Assembly: GCA_008921705.1 (NCBI GenBank)
Contig: VFFE01006564.1
Location: forward strand, 62,001 to 126,000
Direction of reading: 5' to 3'
Length of the DNA stretch: 64,000 nucleotides
From: Burhinus oedicnemus
Lineage: Eukaryota > Chordata > Aves > Charadriiformes > Burhinidae
Part shown: positions 27,301-38,896 of the stretch, in pieces
Layout of the letters: each line of letters opens with the position of its first letter
Numbering within the stretch: position 1 is the first letter of the stretch
The notes under the pieces: generated by a model
Database searches by the model: none
Told to the model about the DNA's origin: nothing
What the model saw: only the letters and a program-made list of their open reading frames with translations
Position numbers and translations under genes: made by a program

Positions 27301-28239
27301 TTGTTTATTTGGCACATTTCAGGTCTCGAACAGTGCCACATAAACTGCAGGGCTGTGTAATACTAACTAATTTTGAGGGATCCACCGTTCACGCTAAGGA
27401 CTGAAAGAACCAACGCCCCACAGAAGCAGAGATAGACAGCCTGCTTCAGAGTTGTATAGGGGTTTATCTGCCTTGCCCAGCAGCTTGCAGTTTTCCACCG
27501 TGCCACCACATTAGCACAGAAAACCAACAGGATGCTATGGAAAAGAGGTTGCCTACACCTTCTCCAGTCTGTTCATGACCCCCGATACTGTGAACCTATG
27601 GCCTTATGCAGAACAGCTACAGGATTCCAGCTCTGACTTTGCAAATGTGTCAATTCTGTCTTCTCCTGCCTCAGCAGAAGCCAAGTGTCAGTCCAGGCAG
27701 AGCTTTTTGGAGAATGAACTGCTACATACATCTGCTAATGGGAGCTCTGAACTTTGACATCAACACAGATTTCTGTCCCCTCTTAATAGAAGCTGAGTTT
27801 CCTTTCCTTGCTATAGAGGAAGAAAAAAGGTCTTAGATGTTTACCTCTGGCCTAAAATTGGTTGACTGTACCTCACGCTCCAAAGACAAAGTAGGTGGAA
27901 TTGAAGATGGAAGGGAGGACAGACCCACAGGCACATCCACTATTCCCCATCCCTAGCCTGTGTGGAGGTAAGCCAAGATGAGCATGGTGTTCTAGCCAAA
28001 TGGATGGTGCAAAGCCTTCCCTCCTGCAGAGAGAACAGCAGGGGATACTTTGCTGTAGTTCCATGCAAAGTAGCACAGATCTTTAACACATCCTACCCAG
28101 CAGGTGAGGTCAAATGCTACAAAAGACTTCAGACCTGCCACTTTGCCACACATCATAGCCAAGAGGATTATTTCAGTAAAGGCATATACTAAGCCCTGAT
28201 CATGTTGTTCCAAAAGTACAGATTACTGCAACATGAGCC
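24301..28239. other. Gene-free stretch
   Basis: Nothing recognised over about 3.9 kb apart from an A run at 24727-24738 and a short CA run near 26268-26280. No frame above about 92 codons. Confidence 0.55.
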
Positions 28240-28282
28240 ATGGGAAAAAAAAAGAAACAGAAAAAAGAAAAAAAACAGAACA
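28240..28282. repeat. A-rich low-complexity tract
   Basis: A run of A blocks separated by single G or C bases. It is low complexity. There is no retroposed gene body immediately upstream that I can recognise, so it is not evidently a poly(A) tail. Confidence 0.85.
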
Positions 28283-31200
28283 TGAAATCCAGCTGACAAC
28301 AAATCAAGCCAAAACGTTTTTCTCAAAATGGGGAGCAAAACAAAAAATTACTTTTCTTTTTTTGATCAGTTCAAAGGCTGGTTAGAAACTTTTCACTCAA
28401 ATCTCTTAACAGAAAATACAGGCAAAATATTTTCTGTAGAATCTGAGCACAAAGAAGCCATTTGATCTCTTGGTCCGATCTCCTCATGTTCCATAGGCTT
28501 CAATTTCATCCGTTCATTTCTTCACCAAGCACAATGATGAGAGATATTCAGCTAAAGCTTCTACTTTCTGAAAGCCATCTAGTTTTGAAAACATCAAGAG
28601 GTGGTGATACTTCCCTTGATCATTTCCTCCAGGGCATAACTACCAGTTTCACAACAGGCCCTAATTTTCTGTTCACTTGCACACAAATGAAAAACACTAG
28701 ATCATTTGGCTCCAACCAGCAGAGGGCACAAACATGCACCTATACCATCCGGTCCATTATATTAAAATTATTAGCACATTTTGGAGACATCTATCACTGG
28801 GGCCATTTATTATTTATCCAGCTCTGGAAAGATATCAGCCCTCAGCTGCAGCTGAGATCATCAGAGGCATTCTTCCTCCATCCTATCTGATTGAAGAGCA
28901 ATGGAAATCTTGGCCGGGCTTTCTAACTGTGGGTACCCTGCCAGCTGACCTCACTTGATGCTTCCAACAACCCTATTTATGCAACCACACAGCCTTCCTC
29001 TGCCTTGGGGCAGTTGGCCAGGAAGACGATGGGTAGTCTGGAATTACAGTAAGTTTAGATATGAGGTATGATTTGTGTTAGGAATTGGGAGTGTCTTCTT
29101 ATGGCTGAAATAAGCAGACCTGCATGGTATGGCCAAGGTTTACAAAGCATAATAGTCCAGATGGTCACCAGAGAAATCAAAGTCTTAGATTTTGAAGAGA
29201 GACTAGGAACAAAGATCTAACTTAATGAGAATGAATTTGCTTCTTCTCCTTGGTAAGTCCCAACCTGAATAGACAAACTCAACATTTAGCTCGAAACTTC
29301 AAATACCAACCAGGGGACAGTGGAACTGGCATTTATATGGTGACTTGAGCTTTCTCTGATATTTAAGGCAGACTCAGTAAAGAAAAATTATCTTAGTGAG
29401 AAAAATTCTTGAACAGATTCCCTGTGATTCACTGTGTTCCTCGTTCCATCTGTTTCACTTAATATCCAATGTAGCTACACATTAACCTCACATTTTAAGA
29501 ATGAATTATGAAGGCTATAGCCAGCTTTATACTCTGCTGTGAAAAGGCTCCATAAGGCTAAGCTAAAAGAAGTTAACACTTCTAAGTGGTGTCTTTCAGT
29601 GTAAACCTGTCAAACTCACCCAGCAGTACAATCCTGGAACACTAACCTGCACACAATAAGCTGTGTCAACTGTTTGCTTCTGCTGTGCTGCTGTTTCTTT
29701 GCTTTTTCTTTATTTTTCCCAATCTTTATTTTCCACTTGTCAGCCAAACCTCAGGCCTGAGTCTTTCATCAGCCCTACAGTCACAAAACTTGGAGCAATT
29801 GCATCTCCCCGCTGCACCCTGTTAGCCCCTTACATACCCACCCCCAGCTTGAAGACCTCTCAGCCGCTGGCAGGTGGAAGGTGCTGAGAAAGCAGTGGTC
29901 GTCCCTTCTGGGTTTGAGGCAGCCAGTGCAAGCCAGGCCTGACACAAACTGTTGGGGAAGGAGAAGATTTGCTGAGGTGCTTTGCAGCACAGCACAACCC
30001 TCAGGAGAGGTTGCAGCAGGGGCAAAAGCTTGCAGGAGGCGTTTTTTAACAGCCTCCTCTGCTACACAGGAGGGAACTGCTTCCAGCACAGCCCTGACCA
30101 TCCAGGCCATGCTGTCTTCTCAAGCCTGCTTCTTTACCTCGTGCAAGCACAGAAATCCCCCGCACCCCCAGCTACCGTCAGAAGTAATTCTGTGACATTT
30201 AGGGATTTTCTGCACCAAAAAAATCCTGTAGTTAGGTGGTTAAACGAAGATTTAGACTTATCCTTAATTTTCAGAGGAAATATCCTGTCCATGATCCTGT
30301 ATGGTTCTCGCCAACCCAGTGCAATGTAGCACAATGGTATAAGGACCTTCCTTTTCAAAGAAGATGGACTGCAAGTGAGTGGAAACAGAAGGCCAACTTG
30401 TGCTCATCCTTGCATACCTCCAAATTACATTTGGAATGAACTGAATTTTGGTAAGCAAAGTTTCAGTTGTATATCAGTAAGCAAGGCATAACTTGTGTCA
30501 TTCCAGCTACCATGCAAATAGACCCACCAAGCAAGTTCTCATTATCATTAGTATTTGTGGCACAATTAATCATGGTGAGATTCATCTCTCTTAACTTCAG
30601 GCACTTGATGTGACCGTCTAGGCTTCTAGAGTTAATGAACAAAACCAGAGGCTTCCAGGACATATCTCAACTTCATCATAACGTGAACACCTCCATTAGT
30701 CCAGACAACTCTTGTTTTTTGTTTCTGAATATCATGGGAGTTGAGATAGCTTGCTCAGAATTAAATGTCTATGTGTTTGCTATAGATGCCTATGGTTAAA
30801 TGAGGTAAATCCTGCTCTGGTTGCCTCTGAGATTGTAAAGGAGTACTCTGATCAGCTTTGTATCTGTGGAATTAAAATTAAATGTTTAATCTATCACGGG
30901 CTGATATCCATGGCTCCTTGGAGACTAATGACTTTAAGGTTCTACTCAGGGCACTTCATATCTGCCCTGTCTAATGCCCATCTCAAGAAAAAATTTGAAT
31001 TGTCAGGATCAACTACTTCATAATAATTTGTGTAGAAGAAAGTATTTCTAAGTACTCGGTTTAGATTAATATCACTATTAGGCTGCTGTTGCTTTTCTCC
31101 TAACTCTTGGCATACAACACAATTATTGTTTTGGCAACATCTTCTCCAAAACTTAAACCAATAAAGTACCCAGACCTTGGACAGACCCTAGTATCTGTCT

Positions 31201-31805
31201 GCCATCTCATCACAGCTGCTGCTGATGGACATTGATTATTAGCTAATTAGCCAATTGACATCCTCTCAGTTTTATTGTTTTGTTAAGGAGTTTATCATGA
31301 GATCTGTCAGACAATCCAAAAAGACTTCATCAGCATGGCACTAATAATTGAACACTTCAGATGAATAATAAAATAGAAGAAAAATTTCTTACCACGCGTT
31401 CTTCCTACTTCCATCCTGGGGTGACAAAGCACAGTGGATGATGCCTCACAAATCTGTTTCCCTTCTTCAACCCAAAGACTGTATCTGATTGTATCTAATT
31501 TTGATAAAGAAAACATTGCTAGAAATAAGGCTAGAAATTAGAAGAAACATCCTTGTTTACTGGTATTCTGAGAGTCAATCCAAACCAGCCCTTCAGTAGT
31601 CTTAGGTGTCAGTCAGAAGAGTTAACATTCCTGCAAAACTATTGTGCAAGTACATTTTATTTGTCTCCAGTGTGCTACTGGCTGAACTTTAAGTGGATTT
31701 TCCTGGGCAGGAAGGCACCAGCTGGCCTATAAATTGACCTTCTTCCCTCCTGAAAATAATTACATGTATTTCGTAGACATTAGATTTGAGATGTACTTCA
31801 TTAGT
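28283..31805. other. Gene-free stretch
   Basis: No recognised gene or repeat. A GC-richer patch at about 29780-30180 carries overlapping open frames on both strands (up to about 115 codons) without domains, which I read as composition rather than coding. Confidence 0.5.
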
Positions 31806-31938
31806 TTTGAGATATTCAAAACACAACTGGACTAGGCGCTGACCACCCCGGTCTAGCTTTGAAGTTAGCCCTAGTTGAAAGAGAGGGTTGGCCAAGATGA
31901 CCTCTACAGGTCGCTTTTAAAGTAAATTTTACTATGAG
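31806..31938 (+). mobile_element. CR1 LINE 3' end
   Basis: gagatattcaaaacacaact, then ggactagg, then cggtctagctttg, then gttggccaagatgacctcta, then caggtcgctttt and a tactatgag ending. This is the order of the CR1 3' untranslated end on the plus strand, with the octamer tail reduced to a single diverged copy. Coding sequence is absent. Confidence 0.85.
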
Positions 31939-32897
31939 TCTTTATGGCCGAGAGTCATTTTATAACTTTACAACACATAGGCAAATGTGAAGTTCTGAAT
32001 CCGCAACAGACTAACTCCACAGAGCATCAATGAGAAGCTCTTAAAAGCAAGTGTCCTGGTGGGCAGATGCTGAACACATGCCAGCAGTGCACCCCTGCAG
32101 TGATTAAGGTTAACTACATAGCAACCAAGGAAGTAGAAATCAGGTGAAGGAAATTGCCTCTTACACTCTGTTCATCACATAGGGACTACTGTGTCCTGTT
32201 TTGGGTTCCCTAGTTGTCGTAAGTGAAAAAAGAGCTTACATTGGGAATGCTAACAGGCAGCAGATAATTGATTGCATGTGTGTGGGCTGGTGAACATCTG
32301 AAATTGAACTTTTAAACTCAAGCACAATTCTGCTACTTGCTAGCTGAAACCAGTAAGGGATGATCATAAATTTAGATAGCTCATGGAGTAAACAAAAGCG
32401 GCCCAATACTGAATCCTCCTATTAATAAAGAGGCATGAGACAGAACCTCCAATTAGGAGGTCATTCATGTGTTGTTGTTCTGTACATATGTTACTTAGAC
32501 TGGAAAACCTAGGTGCCTAACTTCCAGAAAGAAGAGGGGCCACTAAAGATAAGGTTTTCCAAAAAGAAGCAGGGGTCTTAGAAAGAACAAAATGAAGATA
32601 TTGATTGAAGGAAAGATCCTGGAAGTGGGAGAAAATCCGGGTGATCTGATTGCTGAGCAGAGACTAATGCTACAGGATGCCCAGGGACCTTGACTGGCAT
32701 GTGCAAGGAGCTGCATAGCAGGAATTGACCTTCCCAGACCAGCAGTGACCTCCCGGCTTGGAAGTGGAGACCTAGGGATTGTAGCACTGGGTTAGGGGTA
32801 GCAAGGAAGCGACTGAGTCCGTGAAACAATCAAAAGGAATAAGAGCTCTACTGTCTTTCATTATTAAATAAACCCCAGTTGAATGAGCTTGGTTTGC
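31939..32897. other. Spacer with a possible CR1 scrap at about 32185-32235
   Basis: Mostly unrecognised. Around 32185-32235 the block ggactactgtgtcctgtttt then gggttccctag resembles the CR1 stretch gagtactgtgtccagttctgggctcc, which normally lies upstream of the part seen at 32898-33249. The two may be pieces of one old element separated by an insertion or by decay. The remainder shows no gene. Confidence 0.35.
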
Positions 32898-33249
32898 AAA
32901 AGAGAAGGACTGAGGAGGGATCTGATTGCTGCTTCTTGCTACCTATTGGCAGATTATAGAGAAGAGGGAGCCAGACTCCCCTCAAAAGTGCACAGCAGAT
33001 GAGGAGCAACAGTCACAGATGGTGAAAAGTCAAATTTGACTTAGATATAAAGAAACAGATCAGAGAACAGATCAGCACTGAATAAGGTTGCCCAGAGAGC
33101 TGTGGAAGAAGTATTCAAAGTTCAACTGGACGAGGCACTGAGCAAACCAGTCTAGCTCTGAGTTGGATCTCTGAAGCTCACCCTACTTTGACAGGTGGTT
33201 GGACCAGGTGACCTCTAAAGGTCCCTTCTAACCAAATTACTCTATGATG
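32898..33249 (+). mobile_element. CR1 LINE 3' fragment, about 350 bp
   Basis: Begins with aaaagagaaggactgaggag and gatctgattgct (the CR1 block for the end of the reverse-transcriptase tail). It continues through a diverged segment to aaggttgcccagagagctgtgg, gtattcaaagttcaactgga, tctagctctg and ggttggaccaggtgacctct, then aaggtcccttctaacc and a ctctatgatg tail. Plus orientation, 5'-truncated, with many indels, so old. Confidence 0.88.
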
Positions 33250-34348
33250 CCATAGTAATTTAAATGTACAACCATCACACATAACATTATAAATAACATA
33301 AAATATCAGTAACAAAATGAGACATAAAGCCGATGAGACATAAAATGTTATCAGTAGGTTTAAAACAGAAACTACAGCATACACAGAATTTCCATTCTCT
33401 ATAATCGATGTCATTACAACACATTAAAGGAAGCCTGTGTATCAGACCTCAGTGCACATAAGATGCTTCTCCATGTCTTCTTCTCAACCCCACCTTAGCA
33501 GGGCACACTTGTATATGCTACACACAGCCAATGCACACATGGCATGTTTGCAAAGGCTCCCTCCTTATCCCTGAGAAGGGGTGGTCTTATACGAATAGTA
33601 TTATGCAATTTCACATTAAGTTACCCTCCAGGGCTGGGGTTGACCATCTTCCAGATCTGTATAAGACAATTTCACTTGTTTGATTCAACACAAATAACAC
33701 TCTGCTTTAGCTTTGTGAAACAATCTCATCCAAGTGTGACTAAGTTCAGTTCACAGATCAACAAACTGGAATCTACCCACTCAGAGCACAACAGGGCACA
33801 AACTTTTTGAGAGACCCACCAAGAAATCTTCTTTTTAAGTTTCTCCTTGGATTTATTTCTTTGGGCCAAACAGAATAAAATGAGCAATGCACTTTGAGCA
33901 ACCTTGAGCTAGAAGGCTTGAAGTAATTTCCAGAGCTCTCAGGGTATAAATGAAGCACCATGCTGCCATAAGTTCTTTTTGTCTAAACCAGGGCAAAAAT
34001 CAGATTACAAGCTTCCCTACACAATGAGACAAAGGCATAAAGGTGCATCACTGAAAAGATACGCAGTACTATGCAAGTAAAAGTCAATGTTGTATAGACA
34101 TGTTTGTACAGCTACTGGTTATGATAGAACATCTCCTTAATAGCTACCCACTGGCATGACTGGCTTAACCACTGGCTTATATGCAGCTCAGAAGGCAAAA
34201 AAAGACCATAAAAGCTAAACCCACTCCTATTATACATGGTTGCCAATATTTTAATGCTAATAGAAATGTGTCTACTCATGCCAAGGGTGAATCTGGCCCA
34301 AGGTTTCTTTCAATGGTGAGTCATTTCAATCTATCAATAATTGTTACA
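33250..34348. other. Gene-free spacer
   Basis: Nothing recognised. No frame above about 90 codons. Confidence 0.55.
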
Positions 34349-34526
34349 TGTGGGCAAATATGGATCAAGTTGTTCTCCCAAATGATTTTAATATGGTAGC
34401 AGTTGTTCAGTCTACAGGAAGTACTAGATATTTATTTGTGGGCAAATATGGATCAAGTTGTTCTCCCAAATGATTTTAATATGGTAGCAGTTGTTCAGTC
34501 TACAGGAAGTACTAGATATTTATTTG
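34349..34526. repeat. Perfect 88-bp tandem duplication
   Basis: Two head-to-tail copies with a period of 88 bp: one begins tgggcaaatatgg at 34351 and the next begins identically at 34439. Bases 34349-34438 equal bases 34437-34526 with no mismatch that I can find, after which the copies diverge (the second continues into ggcttggag). Lack of any difference implies a very recent duplication, or an assembly artefact at a read-overlap boundary. It contains no recognisable element. Confidence 0.97.
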
Positions 34527-35242
34527 GCTTGGAGACTTTAAATACCTTCTTTCCAAAGGAAGAGACCCAGGAAATGAGATCTGAAACACAGACAGTGCAG
34601 ATTCGACTCTCTCCTCTGGATTAAAAGACTTTTTTTTTTTTTTCCCCTTCAATAACTGCACCCAAATTTGCTGTAAGCCATAGGTAGGTCCATATAAAAA
34701 AAAATATACAAGCATCAAATAATTCAAGCAAGATTTAGAATATAAATACACCCCTCACAATAACAAAAGTGGAAGGTTTCAAAAGCAGAGTAATTCTTCA
34801 CCCAGCTCCTCTTGAAAGTGAAACAGATTTTTCCCAGGCCAACTGTTGCTCCTTCATAAGCCTTCTGACTAGAACGTAATACAGCTGAGAGAGAAAAGAC
34901 ATAATTCAATTTTCTGATAAAGATATGTTGATAGATAAAACTTAGAGTCCCAAAATCACTGCTGGCATAAATGTCCATGACGATTTTGCTCTCAGTAGAA
35001 CCATATTCCCCTGCTTAAACTCTGCTTAGCTAATTAGAGCCCAATCATGTGTCAGGAGCATAAATCAAAGCATTCCTTGTGATGCTAAATCTGATGCCTG
35101 GACAAGACCGGCATAAAAGCAAGCCTCTTCTTCCTCTGGAAAAAGCCTTCAACACAGAACTCTACCCAGGGTGAAAGCAAAAAGCTGACTGAACTAAAAT
35201 GTGTAAGCAACGAGCCCCAATCTTCTCTAGATGAAAGATCAT
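34527..35242. other. Gene-free spacer with a T run
   Basis: Nothing recognised apart from a run of 14 T at 34630-34643 followed by cccc. Confidence 0.55.
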
Positions 35243-35294
35243 TTTGAATGACATCATCATGGTTTCAATTTGAATGACATCATCACAGTTTCAA
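35243..35294. repeat. 26-bp tandem duplication (two copies)
   Basis: Two adjacent copies of a 26-bp unit beginning tttgaatgacatcatca and ending gtttcaa. They differ at only two positions (tgg versus cag before tttcaa). It looks like a small slippage or template-switch duplication. Confidence 0.93.
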
Positions 35295-37998
35295 TTCAAT
35301 ATCAAGCAGGTAAACATTCTCCAAGACAGAAAGGCTTCCAGAAATGACTTCACTTTGTCAGTGTGTACATCTTTCAATCCTGAATGTCTTGCATCAGGCT
35401 AAGATGCCACCTTGGTGGTATCAATCACTCAGAATCAGTGACTATAGACATGTGGATGCATGTGTGGAGTAATCCCATGCTTTCTCATCATATAAGCCTA
35501 TTACAAAAAGACAGACGTACTTTTAAACAGGCCTGCTGCTGGAGAGACTCACTGATGTTTTCCACTCTGCTTTTTAAGAGCTACTTGTGAGAGGTAGTTT
35601 TTTCTCCAAAGAAAACTGAAGTTGCAGCCTGATTTAGATGGCTAGTCCATGGTTACGTTTCTTAGGGAAAATGGGTTTGTACAGTAAATAATACAGGAGC
35701 TGAACTGGCAAAGTGCTGTTTTTTAATTTTTTTTTAATCATTTATAGAAAAATGGACAAGAAATAAACTGTCTTTGAAGGCATCCTTACTTTTACTTAGG
35801 CATGTGGCACCTTGCTTTATTATTTTCTGCTATTTGAATGGCATCCAGTGAAAAGCAGGATTCTTTACAGGCAAGTTATTGACTCAGTGTATAGGGCCTT
35901 GACTGAGGTCAAGGTACTTCAAGATTCTCAAAGGCACCTAACTCTAAATCAATTAGCTCTAAGCAATCTTTTAGCAATCATCACAGGCTTGAAGCACCTG
36001 AGAGACTTTGAAATCTTCAGCTAGAACTTGGGCAGTTAAAAATCTAAACCTTTTTGTCTTCCACCAGCTTTTAGACTCTTGGATGCTTAAAACACTTTTG
36101 AATACCAATCTTACCAATAGGACTGATGCTTTTAAACACTCAAAGGGCAAGAGGGCCATTGGGCCCTTTGTGTCCTTTATTTTCTCTGTACCACAGTTCC
36201 CTACCTGTAAACCGAGGACAGCAGCAGGTTAAGCCTATCCCCACAGACTGGGATGACCATACCTACAGTAATGATTATCAGACACAGAGTTTATACAGGG
36301 ACAGTGGGCTTGACCAAGACAAAATACCTTCCTGATGCTTTCAGTCCAAGGTAAAAAACTCTGACCTAACCCTGAAAGTGAACAGGCAGTGCATCTCACT
36401 CCTCCTTGCTTCAAAAGTAGTCACGGACCAGGAGCCCTGCATAGAGCAACAGCCTGCATGGATTCCAGTGAAATTACTGGTCCTAGACCACACATTATTT
36501 AAGCAAGGTAAGGGTGGACTCTGGTCTTCTGCTATTTTTTTTTCTCATCTGCAGTAGGGTTACCTGAGAAGCAAGATCAGATGCAGACCATGAATATCCC
36601 TAGTTCAGCTCCTGCAAGGCAGAGAAGTTATGGTGCAGGAGACGCACAGGGGAACCATAGCCTTCCAGACCAATAAGAGAAGCTACAGGCAGGGCATATG
36701 CCAAGAAACCTTGTTTCCTTTCCCAGTCTCCAAAAGCCTTTCCTGCACAGGAAAGAAGACTGACACATTCTGCAGAGGGCAATGTGACTTTGAAAGCAGG
36801 ATGTCAAATCCTCCCCCTTCCCGTTAAACAAAGATATTTTCAGAAGTCAAAGCCATGGAGTTTCCAGTCTCCTTTATGTGTTTATCCTGCATGCAGAATG
36901 TTCAGGCATATGATATTTACCTCCCTTTGTTTCCTCCCATCTAGCTGGTCTATCATTCAAGGGGGTGATTAGTTCAGCAAAAGAAAGACGGGCAGTCCAA
37001 TCTGTCTGAAGAGAGGTGATGGAAAATGCAGTCTTTGCTGACAAGAGCAGCAGGACAAGGGCCACATATTGGTAGAAGTGATGAAAGGTCCTGCAGGTCT
37101 ATTCAGTCTGGCTGTTGCTTTGAGAGTGAAGAGATTTGCTGGACCCGAAGCATGGAGAGGACACAAATGCTGTTTTGTTCTGTATCAGTTACAGATTCTG
37201 GTCACTTGTGTAAGCTAATACTCTCCCAACTTCTTTTGGGCTCATTACAGCTCTTCTTATGTTACAGCTTGGCAGCACAGTTCTAACTCTCTCTCAACAT
37301 GAAAAACACACTGCCTTCTGCCCCTAACATAGGCACATGGTTGTAAAGGACAGATTTTAATCTTTGGATTTGCATCAGTGGTACTATCAGCTCCACTCAG
37401 GCAACTCAGGTTTCTCATCTCTATGGAAGAAAAAGAAGACCATCCTTCACAGGCATACTAACTAGCCTGTAATCTCAGGAGTGCTCACACCTTCTGAACC
37501 AACACAGTCTGAGCCTCCATTTGTGCTGATGAGAAAGTATCTTCTCACCACTGTTCTCAACAGGGCTTGTGCTGGGTCACCTCCAGCCACGTGTTGAAGC
37601 TTTTCTACTGAAAACAATAATGGGTATATTGGCCAGGGAATAAGTAGCTAATTCTCTCTAAACAGATGAAATAAAAAGATTGTAACCGTATAAAACAGGT
37701 GAGTTCCTGGTGCTGTTTAACTCTCCTCTGAAAATTTGCTCCTACTGCAATTAGCTAGATTTTGGCTGTTGTTTTCAGGGTAATGGCATCAGAATCATTC
37801 CCCAGAGCATTGCTCCAGAAATTAATTCTATCTCAATGACGATGACAGGTTTTGTGATAGCTAAGCAAACAACATGCTGAAGTACTGCTCATACTCTGTA
37901 ATACTATGAATACCATATTAAGTATATGTTTAATCAGTGGTAATTAAGTGAAAATGGCAAAAACATAAGCTCTGCCTCTCTATTGAGCTCGTGAGGCA
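35295..37998. other. Gene-free stretch with one weak MIR-like scrap
   Basis: No recognised gene. At about 36182-36224 ttctctgtaccacagttccc then tacctgtaaaccgagga resembles the MIR block for ctctgtgcctcagtttcctcatctgtaaaatgggga. The match is short and is not listed separately. Overlapping frames at 36600-37286 have no domains. Confidence 0.45.
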
Positions 37999-38053
37999 CT
38001 CTGGAGTACTATATCCAGTTTTGAGCCTCCAGTACAAGACAGACAGCCACTAC
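37999..38053 (+). mobile_element. Short CR1 LINE fragment
   Basis: ctctggagtactatatccag then ttttgagcctccagtacaag corresponds to the CR1 segment encoding the YCVQFWAP region (compare the clearer ggagtactgtgttcag at 58376). The match covers only about 55 bp, but it is in the right frame order. A CR1 3' end in the same orientation lies about 0.8 kb downstream, so they could be parts of one interrupted element. Confidence 0.6.
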
Positions 38054-38837
38054 TGTAAGGGCGTATGGAAGGTGAGAACCTCTGCTTCATTAAGGTTATC
38101 CAATCAAGGACCCTTTCAGTGCAAAGGGGATATTAAATAAAGGAGGAATGAATAAAACAAGAAGATGCAGAGGCATAAACCAGGTGCACAAGAGATAGAG
38201 GCACTGGCAAAGACTAAAAGTCTTCAGCCACTAATTGATGGGCTGTAAAGAAACTCCAGGCACAGCTTTGGAGAGGGCCAGCCTGGGCTTTGTAACTGGT
38301 AAGAAGAGGGAAACAAGAGGAACAGGAGGACTCAGGATACTTGAAGTGGGCCTGTGGAACTGTGCAAAACTTAGGAGCATTATGGGGAAGGGGGATCAGG
38401 GCAAAACAAAGGGAGAAAAAATGGACAGAAAAGGGTATAAAAAGGGGCCAGCCACATGTACACCCTCATGGGTCAGTACATTTGTCTGACCAACCTCTGC
38501 ACCCAATCACTACAGTCTGTCCTGTCTTCTTATTAAAGCCTTTCTTAACTGTCTTTCTGTGCAACCTCACATTCCATCCCATTTGTGTGAATGCTGTAAG
38601 GACAAGGTGCCAGCAACTGCGGGCACAAGAGGACATGAGAATAGCAACCGAAATGAGATGGGGCTGCAGGCACCCTGGGGCTGTAATGCCAGATGCTGGT
38701 GTGGGTGAGGGTCTCAGCCCAGCCATTGGGACAGGACTGGTGTGTCCTGGGCACAGCTGCAGGGGAGACTGGGGTGAGGGAGGGGCTCAGCACTGACTGC
38801 TGGAGCAGGACCGCAAATTACAGCCTGTGTGTTTGAG
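38054..38837. other. Spacer between two CR1 pieces
   Basis: Not recognised. The right half (38580-38800) is GC-rich and purine-rich with stop-poor frames on both strands (up to 151 codons, without domains or an ATG in good context). Intact CR1 has about 0.45 kb between the flanking landmarks, so this stretch may include an unidentified insertion. Confidence 0.4.
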
Positions 38838-38896
38838 CGAGGTTGGACTAAAAGCTTCCAGACAACTTTTCCCACCTAAATCTTTCCATGATTTAT
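38838..38896 (+). mobile_element. CR1 LINE 3'-terminal scrap
   Basis: gaggttggactaaaagcttc then cagacaacttttcccacct then a tctttccatgattta ending follow the CR1 3' end (ggttggactagatgacctcc, tcccttccaacc, ttctatgattct). Divergence is substantial. Confidence 0.6.

Noticed and set aside
38341..38796. 151-codon plus-strand frame
   Set aside because: Purine- and GC-rich stop-poor sequence with overlapping open frames on the other strand and no recognisable domain.
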